A stretch of DNA of 64,000 nucleotides from Sphingomonas sp. Leaf67. GTDB taxonomy: Bacteria > Pseudomonadota > Alphaproteobacteria > Sphingomonadales > Sphingomonadaceae. The stretch covers positions 173 to 64,172 of the forward strand of contig NZ_LMLP01000020.1 in the NCBI RefSeq assembly GCF_001421965.1, read 5' to 3'. The translations under genes and the position numbers were made by a program. Below the pieces are notes generated by a model. The model was not told where the DNA came from and did no database searches. It saw nothing but the letters and a program-made list of their open reading frames with translations. Position 1 is the stretch's first letter, and the number at the start of each line of letters is the position of its first letter. This document shows positions 36,201 to 43,939 of the stretch, piece by piece.

Positions 36201-37993
36201 ACGAGGCGGGGGCACAGCTCGACCGGTTCGGCGAGGCCGGGGGGATCGGGACCGGGGCGGCGATCGGCGCGCTGACGCTGGGCGATGGCGGATCGATCGC
36301 GTTCGACCTGAACCAGACGGTCAGCACCGCACAACCGCTATATCTTTATGTCGCGGAATCGGGCGGCAGCGGCGAAACGGTGGTGCCGACCATTCAGGTT
36401 TCGGCGGATGGCGTCGAACCGTCGGGTGATCTGTCGAGCGATCTGGGCACCGAAGGATTGCCGGGCGATACGACGCAGCTGACCTATCGCTTCACGCCCA
36501 AGGCGGGGGACACCGGGTTCGCTTTCGACGCGGTATTCTTTACCGAGGAACTGCCCGAATATGATGGGACCAAGCTGTCCGACCTGTTCTCGATCAAGCT
36601 GAACGGCGTCGAGATCGGGCGGTTGTCGAACGGTACCGAATTGTCGCTCAAGAGCCTCGTCTATTCGGGCAGCGGCGACCTCATCCTCAACGCGCCGGGC
36701 AGCGGCCCGCTTGCCGACCAGATCCGCGCGGACGCCTATACCAGGATGCTGACCATCGCCGGACAGGTGATCGGGGGGCAGGAAAACGTCCTGACGATCG
36801 AGGTGAAGGATGGCCGCGACGCGTATCTCGACAGCGGGCTGCTGATCAAGGACGGGTCGCTGCGCACCTTCGTCCGGCCCGACGTCATCGTGCGCGGCCC
36901 CGACAGCGACGCCCAGCCGGGCGACCGGCTGACCATCGACCTGTCGCTGCCCGAGGGTGCCCGTCCGACCAGGCCGGTACAGGTGACCGCGACGCCGGGT
37001 GACGATATCGACCTTGGCAACGGACCGGGCAAGCCGGTGACGATCACCTTCGACCCGGACGGACCGCTGACCACGACGATCGACGCGACGATCGTCGCCG
37101 GGGCCGAACCCGGCACCACCGGCCAGATCGATTACAGCGTGACGAGCGACGACCCGAATTATGACGGCAAGCCGGTCGGATCGTCGGTCGTCGACATCGT
37201 CGAGCCGGCACCGCAGAACGATCCGTTCCTGTTGTTCGAACGGTTGAGCGGCGATGTCGTCCCCGGCTTCACCAGCGGCAACGACGCCGTCGACGTCACC
37301 GGCCGACCGGGACCGACCACGCTGCACATCGCCGGGACCGGCACCGGCAAGGACAGCGTAAAGGGCTTTGGCGGGAGCGACATCCTGATCGTCGACGAAC
37401 CCATCGTCGACAGCAACAAGGACGGCATCATCACGTTCGGCAGGAACGGGGTGCTCGATTTCGACGGGCCGGACAAGGGCACCGACACCGTCCGCTTCGT
37501 CGGCGGCCCCAGGAGCCTGCGCTCTATCGGCACCGACGACGACGGGCATTTCGCCTATGCCGACGCATCGACCCGGCAAAAGGGGTGGAAGGAAGGGATG
37601 CTCGGCGACGATGCGCTGGCGGGCGACGCCAAGGACCGCCGGGGCGACGTGTTCCTGTTCGACACCGCGCTCGACGTGAACTGGGGCAGCGACAGCATCG
37701 CGTCGTTCGGACGGAAGGATCGCGTGGTCACCACCACAGCGCTGTACGATGCCGATGGCGACGGCCGGATCGAATTGGGGTCCGGCGGGCGGCTGGTGCT
37801 GACCGGCAACGGGACGCTCGACCCCAGCCATCTGGGTGACGTATCCGCGACCGCGCCGTTCGGGACGGTACGCATCACCGCAACCGGCGGGGCCAGCGTC
37901 GCCGCGCTCGATCTGGTGGGCAGCTATACCCAGAACGGCCATGCCTATTACGTGTATGAACTGGCCGATGGCGACGCCGCCTTCGCCGATTGA
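30212..37993 (+). CDS. giant RTX calcium-binding surface or secreted protein with choice-of-anchor L domain
   Basis: 2593 residues, strongly acidic, no N-terminal signal peptide, as expected for type I secretion. Residues 1 to ~780 match nothing I know. About 785-1640 contain scattered nonapeptide RTX repeats (GGDGDDNL, GGSGNDIL, GGDGNDVL) that bind calcium. About 1800-2230 fit a choice-of-anchor L domain (FGTFSGDPFGLGKGVILSTG, then FFTEELPEYDG). A short beta-sandwich (about 2230-2335) and a last RTX-like region (DVFLFDTALD) follow. No HlyB/HlyD/TolC genes are in the window. ATG 30212 has AGGGGAG upstream. Confidence 0.9.
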   Translation: MALKGEVETAIENFFAQIDANLVAQVEKASLPFVGALKDAPGVADALAFYTSIKTKLLAVVQAAPDEPTEQDAAEALATAITDQLKDEGVTAVATKDAGVTLTFARTEAFSPTGKDAAQVGDSLGSFLKLEAAVGLKLAAVLAAELTVTKDGKVTLADNVEPEVKIGLTGDLSITKGEAGLGFIGVTFKDAVPVDPANPDDPAAHELTATVAVDVTQTDGKLGADTTFAATGTLDLDFASTADGAFEFLPTIAGELIASIGVDKDGVSTKSFDIKNVTIDLGTYFKLIEDAAQSVADVFNAAPFGTLVDVATSPVPVINGINSAIGLGLDTVGGTGGKGDGKVTLADLVVYVREDLRSIVEPWYKVVTIIDVLRKLGAIDTSQTVTLGSIESTKDGPKFTASDDDIFSILTKALQDSGKIDDATLNYLTDFDSDAMSKQVALSAAKVGESKGFSFGLLENPALIADLLLGTGEPVSFVEYDVPPLTFEQHFSKFFPIIGPLGAEISGAIRASLDFDLGYDSYGFDKGNPFLGFYLSTPAYDASTRPQQGAGAPPPFNDEQFEPIGALDVELRGGAGIGFGGGSFTVGVSFLFGLYAFLNGDTAGRYHLTAKTIDCIFDPIGGVATVEANARLVIDFAFFTYRKNFPIASQTLGSFTAFECPHPDFVVEEKNAQGLATLLDNGDVRLNVGADAKDRAVPDEVDGKTIYKPIQMADAPEQESYLIARARDAGDGGIAGGGGDPVVVADKLDILAFGFTQRIAAGRIVASFGAGNDALIIQSDVTQDSLVDGGDGDDNLVGGGGSDTLSGGSGEDVLSGGDGNDSLTGGSGLDQLSGGQGADTIDGGTESDTVDYSAANTAQKIGVRIAISQDGSAISSGGEADGDKLVSIENVIGTAFADRIDAKAMTEKVYLEGGEGNDTLFGGSGNDILMGGVGADKLNGGGGVNATSYITSWAGVDVNLNRVLQYYGEADGDSLIKIQAIQGSTFNDTLVGNADANQFDAGDGDDTIDGGLNTDLVLAGGGDDLVFARGDGDTLDGGAGVDTLSYARATNAVAVNLLRSFDADGKPDPAAAPDTIVMAAVFTGQDGGFSTFENLVGSRYDDTLVGDNGDNRIEGGTGNDWMAGAGGDDTLIGGIGADTMYGAAGRDLADYAGSGGAVEADLTAIGKGGDADGDRYSGIEDLRGSAYGDVLSGDDGDNVIDPYIAGRKVSDAVIGGAGTDTLKVDYSTVAADIGGGVSGRFVYSNEGRLTHGDGDGGVLDRVDFTGIERIDFTGTRFADRMIAGNGDDRMYGGSGDDSLAGGIGSDVIYGAQGSDTVSWGFSRSGDSIGGGMIDDGISDAGSTAYRGNGDPDVVFFLNGGSGVDTLAINLTGITEDVTIHGGDTPGSDYKYYNLRLASGAAATRFERLSVVVTDRGNDRISQAGRVDNDFRSGDGSDRIDSGLGRDTIDGGLAVRGLSDSYSFDRVGNRVYQLESLTAFRKESGDTLFLNYSTLEEGRRVISTGFTQTAYSVEYPVFGTRVLRSDVQGNTGRYVTLEDSIYGDAGIPRPIPGDALDDVQFTNIERLNVIGSSGNDIITGTDTVIDTLFLDRISGDRSQASGSDELHGADGDDYLYGRTGDDTIDGGDGNDVLVGTTRIVEDASSTTSDYDRGEIDELTGGAGADRFVLGDLFGAFYTRQTPEGDGNHGVITDYSAADGDVIQLYGTARSYFLREVDGDTQIYMIGGRVPELIGIVKNVTGMNLLDTAFDYVDPTTGDPSDPPIAKQQMKAAPPETVDQATTLRTASLSAEQKGAFAVIQNSSPTALTGTFDAASGATKTSVALSGSAEAFGTFSGDPFGLGKGVILSTGRVTDLPGENTVQHSGTLITSVPVTFDLIGRVGNTDIYRADLSHLGIDINSIRLSDSNSTQGGGTGIYSGFDVGAVALSNKGIDKQDFAALLAANNDFSLDDPSILPRLDVFDFSADAMTYNAGKQRSTGDFGGTDPNLSGAINLKLVNEAGAQLDRFGEAGGIGTGAAIGALTLGDGGSIAFDLNQTVSTAQPLYLYVAESGGSGETVVPTIQVSADGVEPSGDLSSDLGTEGLPGDTTQLTYRFTPKAGDTGFAFDAVFFTEELPEYDGTKLSDLFSIKLNGVEIGRLSNGTELSLKSLVYSGSGDLILNAPGSGPLADQIRADAYTRMLTIAGQVIGGQENVLTIEVKDGRDAYLDSGLLIKDGSLRTFVRPDVIVRGPDSDAQPGDRLTIDLSLPEGARPTRPVQVTATPGDDIDLGNGPGKPVTITFDPDGPLTTTIDATIVAGAEPGTTGQIDYSVTSDDPNYDGKPVGSSVVDIVEPAPQNDPFLLFERLSGDVVPGFTSGNDAVDVTGRPGPTTLHIAGTGTGKDSVKGFGGSDILIVDEPIVDSNKDGIITFGRNGVLDFDGPDKGTDTVRFVGGPRSLRSIGTDDDGHFAYADASTRQKGWKEGMLGDDALAGDAKDRRGDVFLFDTALDVNWGSDSIASFGRKDRVVTTTALYDADGDGRIELGSGGRLVLTGNGTLDPSHLGDVSATAPFGTVRITATGGASVAALDLVGSYTQNGHAYYVYELADGDAAFAD
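32570..35110 (+). repeat. RTX nonapeptide repeat blocks inside the giant protein gene
   Basis: Tandem GGxGxDxUx units are densest at about 32570-32755, then recur in smaller clusters near 32950-33030, 33205-33330, 33505-33650, 34060-34165, 34500-34570 and 35015-35110. Each cluster should form a calcium-binding parallel beta roll. The spaces between clusters hold non-repeat beta-rich sequence. Confidence 0.85.
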
Positions 37994-38002
37994 CGGGCGG
38001 CG

Positions 38003-38033
38003 GGGCGCGGTCCGGTCCTCCGGATTCGCGCCC
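38003..38033. terminator. stem-loop between the convergent RTX and amidohydrolase genes
   Basis: GGGCGCG and TCCGG at 38003-38015 pair with CCGGA and CGCGCCC at 38020-38033 around a small bulge, 10 bases after the RTX stop. There is no T run on either strand, so terminator function is uncertain. A second palindrome (CCGATCGG copies) lies near 38052-38073. Confidence 0.4.
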
Positions 38034-38086
38034 TGCCGAGCGGTCGCGGGCCGATCGGACGAAGCCGATCGGCGTCGGCTACGCCG

Positions 38087-39370
38087 TCAGCGGACCGGCG
38101 TGGCCGGTCGCACGACGACGTCACCGCCCTTCATCACGAACGCGACCTGTTCGAGGGTGCGTACGTCGGTCAGCGGATCGCCGTCGACCGCGATCAGGTC
38201 GCCGTACCGCCCGACCGCGATCGCCCCGACGTCGCGCGTGCGGTCGAGCGCCTCGGCGGCGCTGCTCGTCGCGGACTGGATCGCCTGCATCGGGGTCATG
38301 CCCCATTCCACCATCTTGGCGAATTGCAGCGCGTTGTTGCCGTTGGGATAGACGCCGGCATCGGTGCCGAACAGCATCTTGACCCCGGCGGCATGGGCCG
38401 CCCGAAACGTCTCGCGCTGCTTGCGGCCGATCTGGCGTTCCTTTTCGAGGCTCTCGGCAAAGACGCCGTTCTTCGCCCCTTCGGCAAGGATGTAGTCGTC
38501 GTCATAGATGTCCATGTCGAACCACGCGCCGCGCTCCTTGGCGAGCTTGAACGACGTCGCATCGGCAAGGCTGGCATGTTCGATCGTGTCGACGCCCGCG
38601 CGCAGGCCGGTGTTGATCCCGTCCGCCCCATGCGCGTGGATCGCAACGCGCATCCCCAGCATGTGCGCTTCGTCGACGATCGCCTTGATCTCCTCGAAAC
38701 TCAGCTGCTGCGCGCCGACCGAGTCGGTCTTCGACAGCACGCCGCCGGTCATGCAGACCTTGATGACCTCCGCGCCATATTTGCGCACGGTACGGACGGC
38801 GGCACGGAAGCTGTCGGGCGAGTTCGCGATCTGCGGTTGCGGCACGGTGATCGACGGCGGAAATTCGGTGGCGTCGCAGTGCCCGCCGGTGACGCCCAGC
38901 GCATAGGTGGCCGGCACGATCCGCGGCCCCGGTATCTCCCCGCGATCGACCCCCTGTTTCAGACCGACATCGGCATAGTCGCTCGACCCGACATTGCGCA
39001 CGGTGGTGAAGCCGGCGTTCAGCGTCCGGCGGGCATTGGCGACGCCGACGACGGTCCAGTAGCTGTCGGTGAATTCCAGCACCTTGTATCCGCTCAGCGT
39101 CGGATCGCTGGTCAGGTGGACGTGCATGTCGATCAGGCCGGGCAACAAGGTACGGTCGCCAAGGTCGATCCGTTCCGCATCCGCCGGTACCGCGTCGCCA
39201 CGGCGGCCGACGGTCCGGATCCGGCCGTCGACGATCGTCACCTGCGGGTTGTCGACCCGCTTGCCCGACAGGACGTCGACCATATGCGCGGCGGTGACGA
39301 CGACGGTCTTCGCCTGTGCCGGAACGGTGGTCAGGGCCAGCACGAGGAGGACGGAAGCAATGCTACGCAT
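38087..39370 (-). CDS. secreted metal-dependent amidohydrolase
   Basis: 427 residues with a signal peptide cut after VPAQA (residue 20), so it is periplasmic or secreted. Amidohydrolase metal site: HVH at residues 83-85 (GLIDMHVHL), Lys204 in VIKVCMTGG, His245/247 in IHAHG, His265 in DTIEHAS and Asp in FGTDAGV near 347. This subtype (imidazolonepropionase-like, prolidase/carboxypeptidase group) often hydrolyses peptides or N-acyl amino acids. It is downstream of a TonB receptor on the same strand, so it may process what the receptor imports. ATG 39370 starts at the signal peptide. Confidence 0.9.
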   Translation of the reverse strand: MRSIASVLLVLALTTVPAQAKTVVVTAAHMVDVLSGKRVDNPQVTIVDGRIRTVGRRGDAVPADAERIDLGDRTLLPGLIDMHVHLTSDPTLSGYKVLEFTDSYWTVVGVANARRTLNAGFTTVRNVGSSDYADVGLKQGVDRGEIPGPRIVPATYALGVTGGHCDATEFPPSITVPQPQIANSPDSFRAAVRTVRKYGAEVIKVCMTGGVLSKTDSVGAQQLSFEEIKAIVDEAHMLGMRVAIHAHGADGINTGLRAGVDTIEHASLADATSFKLAKERGAWFDMDIYDDDYILAEGAKNGVFAESLEKERQIGRKQRETFRAAHAAGVKMLFGTDAGVYPNGNNALQFAKMVEWGMTPMQAIQSATSSAAEALDRTRDVGAIAVGRYGDLIAVDGDPLTDVRTLEQVAFVMKGGDVVVRPATPVR

Positions 39371-39433
39371 GAACGATCTTTCCGAAAAGGTCAGAGGTTG
39401 TTTGAAAACTCGCGGTAGAGCGAGTTTCGCAGG

Positions 39434-39512
39434 CGGTGCCGGCTCGCTCCCCCACCCGGCCACCCAAACAGTATTCTGATGGGTGGCCGGGTGGGGGAGC
39501 GGGCCGGCACCG
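39434..39512. repeat. very long stem-loop, 33-bp arms with one mismatch
   Basis: Arms 39434-39466 and 39480-39512 are inverted copies except for one base, around a 13-base loop (AACAGTATTCTGA). Outside lie shorter pairing parts, TTTGAAAA at 39401 and TTTTCAAA ending at 39540, and CTCGCGG against CCGCG. The whole 140-bp unit sits between the amidohydrolase and TonB receptor genes and could end transcription or be a mobile miniature repeat. Confidence 0.8.
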
Positions 39513-39547
39513 CAAAAATGCGCCACCGCGCATTTTCAAACGGACGG

Positions 39548-42064
39548 TCAGAAGCGGGCGCCGGCGCGGATGCCGATCGTCCGTGGCGTATTGGTCACGA
39601 TATAGGGTCGCTGGAAACAGCTGCCGCATTGCTGGAATCGTGACAGCTGCGCCCGTTCGTCGAACGCATTCTGGAGATAGAGTTCGAGCGAATATTTGCC
39701 GAAGTCGGTACCGACCGCGAAATTGGCGGTCGTGAACGCGGCCAGCCGCCCCTGCAAGGCCGCCGGGTTGACGATATCGCCGGTCCCCGTTTCCACGACC
39801 GCGGTGCGGATGTCGGACGATGCCGAACTCTGATGCGTCACCAGCGCCTGCACATAGCCCTTGGCCGTGCTGCCGATCGGTGTCGTATAGCGCGCATTGC
39901 CGCTGACCTTGAACCGCGGGGTGACGGGCAGACGGGTACCGACCGGCGCCGCGATGAAATTGTCGGCGCCGGTACAGCTGTAGGTCGGGTCGTCGATCGC
40001 GCACAGGTTCCGCTGGATCCTGGCATCGGTGTACGATCCCGCCGCGGTGAGCGAAAGCCCGCCGAGATTGAGGGCGACGTCGCTCTCGATACCGCGGATG
40101 CGCGCGTCCGGACCGTTATGGATTTCGGTAAAGCTGTTCGCGCCGAGGAACGAGAACTGGAAGGCGTTCCAGTTCTGCTGATAGACCGCGCCATTCCAGC
40201 GCAACCGGCCGCCGAGCAGCGTCGTCTTCCACCCCGCCTCGTAATTGATGAGGAAATCGGGCGCATAGGGCGCGACGGTGGCGCGGCGATTGATCCCGCC
40301 GGGACGGAAGCCCTTCGACCAGGTGCCGTAGAACATCAGGCCGTCGGTCGGCTTCCACGTCAGGTTGAGCCGATAGGTCGCGCCCTGCCCGTCGACGCTG
40401 CGCGGCCTGAGCGTACCGCCGACATATTGGGCAAGGTTGGTACACGGACTGCCACCGACGGCGGCGGGCAGCAGGGTGCCGCCCGGATTGTCGCGGACCA
40501 GCGCACCGGTCGTCGTGTAGCAGCCGGCGACGCCGGTGCGCGAACTGCCCGCCGCATTATAGGGCGGACCGTCGAAATCGCGACCGAAGCCGAAGAACCC
40601 GATCAGCGAGTTGTCGAAGATATAGGCGCGGCCGCCCGCCGTCAGCGTCAGTTTCGGCAGCAGGTCGTAGCTGGCCTCGCCGAACACGGCATAATCCTTG
40701 TCGACGCGATATTGTTCGGTCAGCCACAGGGTACCGGGACGGCCGTTGACCGACAGATTGTCGGCGAGGTCGGCGACGCGATAATCCTGTCCGATGCGGT
40801 TGCTCTGCCGTTGATAGAACGCACCGGCGACCAACCGGAAGCGTTCATCCTGCGGCGATGCGACGCGCAGTTCCTGGCTCATCTTCCTGAAATGATCGGT
40901 GCCGATGATCCGCTGCCGCGAATCGATCTGCTGCCCGGTATCGTTCTGGAAATAGAAATAGCCGGCGATGCCGCCGACCGAGGCATAGAGCGAGTCATAG
41001 GCTTCGGCATAATCGGTGTAGTCGGACGATTGCAGCGCGCGCCGGTCGAAATAGGCACCGGCATAGGTCAGGTCCCAATTGCCGACCTTGCCCTCGATCG
41101 TCAGCGCCGCCTGTACGAAACGGTCCCGGCGATATTCGGGAAAGAAGTGCTGGACTTCGAGGTCGCCGACCCTGGCATCGTAGCCGAAGGTGCCATGGGC
41201 GCGCTGTTCCTGGTACAATACGGTCGGCGTCACCGTCCAATTGTCGTCGAGATCGATCTTCAGCGCGGCGCGGCCGCCCCACAGATCGGCATCGTTATAA
41301 TCCTTTTCGACGAATTCGGGGTTGTCGACGGTGATGCCGCCGATGAAGCTGCGCGTGCCCGGGACATTGTCGATGAAGCCGGCATCATGCTGATAGAAGC
41401 CGACGACCCGCAACGCCGCATTCTGCGACAGCGGGATGTTCAGCATTCCTTCTAGCCGCCCGCCCGTGCCGCCCGATTTCACGGTGTTGAGCTCGCCATC
41501 GACCCGGCCGTAAAACTCCTTCAGGTCGGGCTTGTTGGTGATGATCCGGATCGTGCCGGCCTCGGACGAGGCACCGTACAGCGTCCCCTGCGGCCCGGCG
41601 AGGCTTTCGATGCGCGCCACGTCATAGATATGGATGTCGGGCGTGCCGCCGATCGTCGTCACCGGCTGCTCGTCCAGATAGACGCCGACCGATGGCAGCG
41701 AGCCGGAATGGTTGCCGTCACCACCACTGGCGACGCCGCGCATATAGACGGTGGTGACGCCCGGCTGCGAACTCTGAAACGCGACCGAGGGCAGCAGCTG
41801 CGAATAATCGGCGAAGCTGGTCACGTTCAGCTGGTCGAGCCGCCGGGTCCCGATCGCCTGGATGCTGATCGGCACGCTCTGGATATTTTCGTCCCGCTTT
41901 TGCGCGGTGACGATGATCTCGTCCTGGGTGTCGTCGGCCGGTGCCGGACCGGCTGGCTCGCCGGCGGTCTGCTGCGTCGCCGACTGCGCCAATGCCGGCA
42001 GGGACGTGAGCGCAGACGAAACAAGCAAAGCGACGCTCAGCGTTCGGCGAACGATCGGCACCAT
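39548..42064 (-). CDS. TonB-dependent outer-membrane receptor
   Basis: 838 residues. Signal peptide ending LPALA (cut before Gln27), then the TonB-box-like DDTQDEIIVTAQKRDENIQS and a plug domain (about 45-170: GVTTVYMRGVASGG, YLDEQPVTTI, RIESLAGPQGTLYGASSEAG). The rest is a 22-strand barrel ending in the required aromatic residue (IRAGARF). This class (IIVTAQKR type) is frequent in sphingomonads and is not clearly siderophore-specific. ATG 42064 has GGGGG just upstream. The secreted amidohydrolase follows after a long hairpin. Confidence 0.93.
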   Translation of the reverse strand: MVPIVRRTLSVALLVSSALTSLPALAQSATQQTAGEPAGPAPADDTQDEIIVTAQKRDENIQSVPISIQAIGTRRLDQLNVTSFADYSQLLPSVAFQSSQPGVTTVYMRGVASGGDGNHSGSLPSVGVYLDEQPVTTIGGTPDIHIYDVARIESLAGPQGTLYGASSEAGTIRIITNKPDLKEFYGRVDGELNTVKSGGTGGRLEGMLNIPLSQNAALRVVGFYQHDAGFIDNVPGTRSFIGGITVDNPEFVEKDYNDADLWGGRAALKIDLDDNWTVTPTVLYQEQRAHGTFGYDARVGDLEVQHFFPEYRRDRFVQAALTIEGKVGNWDLTYAGAYFDRRALQSSDYTDYAEAYDSLYASVGGIAGYFYFQNDTGQQIDSRQRIIGTDHFRKMSQELRVASPQDERFRLVAGAFYQRQSNRIGQDYRVADLADNLSVNGRPGTLWLTEQYRVDKDYAVFGEASYDLLPKLTLTAGGRAYIFDNSLIGFFGFGRDFDGPPYNAAGSSRTGVAGCYTTTGALVRDNPGGTLLPAAVGGSPCTNLAQYVGGTLRPRSVDGQGATYRLNLTWKPTDGLMFYGTWSKGFRPGGINRRATVAPYAPDFLINYEAGWKTTLLGGRLRWNGAVYQQNWNAFQFSFLGANSFTEIHNGPDARIRGIESDVALNLGGLSLTAAGSYTDARIQRNLCAIDDPTYSCTGADNFIAAPVGTRLPVTPRFKVSGNARYTTPIGSTAKGYVQALVTHQSSASSDIRTAVVETGTGDIVNPAALQGRLAAFTTANFAVGTDFGKYSLELYLQNAFDERAQLSRFQQCGSCFQRPYIVTNTPRTIGIRAGARF

Positions 42065-42181
42065 AAAACCCCCAAGCGCAACATAATGTTACGCAAGGTT
42101 AACTACAGCGCCCTGACCGTCAACACGCTGCGGTCCGCAGAAACATTTCGCAGGTGCAGCGTGACAGTTTTACAACGCTGC

Positions 42182-43807
42182 TCATAATGATCCATCGAAG
42201 TCGGGCACGGCCGGATAGGCGGTCAGCACGTCGCCAAGGCTGTCACGCAGCGGGCCCAGCCTTGGATCGAACGGCTTCCATGCCTCCGTTCCATCGCGAT
42301 AGATCGGTTGGCGAACCTGTTCGGAACTGGCGGTCCGCACCGGCCGCCGCGTTTCGTGGAAGGACAGGCAGGCCGGTTCCCAATCGAGGCCGCATGCATC
42401 CAGCAAATGACGCACCTCCGCCTCGGTATCGTCGACCATTTGTTCATAGAACACCCGGTGCACGCGGCCCGGTGCGACCCGGTCGACATGCGCCATCAGC
42501 CGGACATAGTCGCGGTAATAGTGCCCCATATCGGTCAGGTCGTAGCTGAACGCCTGCCCCCGCGCGAAATGCTGTTTGTAGTTCGAAAAACAGCAACCGA
42601 GCGGATGGCGGCGGGCATCGATCACGCGGGCATTAGGCAGCATCAACAGGATCAGCGGCAGATGCGCCCAGTTGTTGGGCAGCTTGTCGATGAAGAACGG
42701 CCGGTCGGTCCGCCGTTGCACCGCAGCACGCCGCAGATAGTCGTCCCCCATCGCCCGCAACTGCGCACCGTTGAGTGCCGCGAGCCCGGCGGGATAGTCG
42801 GCGACGGCACGGGCGAGCGCGGGCACATCTGGCAATTCCGACGTCCCCTCGACCAGCGAATGGCTCGACAGGATCTGTTCGATCAGCGTCGATCCGGACC
42901 GCGGCATGCCCAGCACGAAGATCGGATCGGATGCGGTCGATCCCTGCCCGGCGCGCGCGGCGATGAGCGCCGCGTCGAAGGTCGCGACGCTGTCGTCGAC
43001 AAAGCGCCGCGTCTCCTCCGCATCATAGACGATCTGTGTTCGCCGCAGCCGGTTGCCGGAATCGTAATGCGCGAACGCTTCCTCCGCCCGGCGGAGATCC
43101 TCGAACGCCTTGCCCAGCGCGAAGTCGAGGTGGAAGCGATCCTCGACGCTGACATCGTCGCGCGCCAGCGCCGCCGTCATCGTGGCAATGTCGGCGTCGT
43201 CGAACGCGACCGTCTTCAGGTTGGCAAGGCTCCACCACACCTCGCCCAGCGAGGGCGTGATCGCGACGGCCCGGCGATAGGCGGCAACGCCGTCCGCCTG
43301 TCGCCCGACGGTCTTGAGCATATGGCCATAGCTCATCCACACCCGCGGCTGATCGGGCGCGTCGCGCAGCACGGTTTCGTACAGCGCGATCGCTTCGTCG
43401 AATCCGCCGATCCGCCCGAGCGCCGCCGCCTTCAGATTGGCATGGCCGACATGGTCGGGCTCTTCCTCCAGCAACAGGTCGAGTTCGCCGATCGCCTCCA
43501 TCGGACGGTTCAGGCGATACAGCACGATCGCGAGATTGGCGCGCGCCGCATGGAACACCGGCGACAGCTCCAGCGCGCGGCGCAACAGCGTCTCGGCATC
43601 CTTGTAGCGCCCGATCCGCCCGGCGAGTTCAGCCAGCATGCGGATCGCACGCGCGTCGAACGGGTCGGCCTTCAGATGCTGGCGCAGCAGCGGTTCCGCC
43701 TCGCCGAGGCGATTGTCGTGCAACGCCAGTGCTGCCTCGATCAGACGGGGGTGCCACCGGGCATGGGGGGGCGATGGCGGTACCGGGATCATGCCCCTAA
43801 CAACCAC
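42182..43807 (-). CDS. TPR-containing sulfotransferase family protein
   Basis: 541 residues. The N-terminal half has about six tetratricopeptide repeats (for example YKDAETLLRRALELSPVFHA and FDEAIALYETVLRDAPDQPR). The C-terminal half is a sulfotransferase domain with the PAPS 5'-phosphosulfate loop FVLGMPRSGSTLIEQILSSH near residue 285. It would transfer sulfate from PAPS to an acceptor that cannot be named. GTG 43807 has GAGGGGG at good spacing; ATG 43792 and TTG 43810 are alternatives. It lies downstream of the halogenase operon on the same strand, 132 bases away. Confidence 0.88.
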   Translation of the reverse strand: MVVRGMIPVPPSPPHARWHPRLIEAALALHDNRLGEAEPLLRQHLKADPFDARAIRMLAELAGRIGRYKDAETLLRRALELSPVFHAARANLAIVLYRLNRPMEAIGELDLLLEEEPDHVGHANLKAAALGRIGGFDEAIALYETVLRDAPDQPRVWMSYGHMLKTVGRQADGVAAYRRAVAITPSLGEVWWSLANLKTVAFDDADIATMTAALARDDVSVEDRFHLDFALGKAFEDLRRAEEAFAHYDSGNRLRRTQIVYDAEETRRFVDDSVATFDAALIAARAGQGSTASDPIFVLGMPRSGSTLIEQILSSHSLVEGTSELPDVPALARAVADYPAGLAALNGAQLRAMGDDYLRRAAVQRRTDRPFFIDKLPNNWAHLPLILLMLPNARVIDARRHPLGCCFSNYKQHFARGQAFSYDLTDMGHYYRDYVRLMAHVDRVAPGRVHRVFYEQMVDDTEAEVRHLLDACGLDWEPACLSFHETRRPVRTASSEQVRQPIYRDGTEAWKPFDPRLGPLRDSLGDVLTAYPAVPDFDGSL

Positions 43808-43939
43808 CAAGCCCCCTCGGGATCAAGCGTGGCCTATGGGCGGCAAGCAGGGTGCGTCGGAAGGCCGCATCCGGATCATGCTCCGTTCTCGGTCAGTCCA
43901 TCGGGCGTAACCACCGGATCGACGGGGGTTCGGCCCCGG

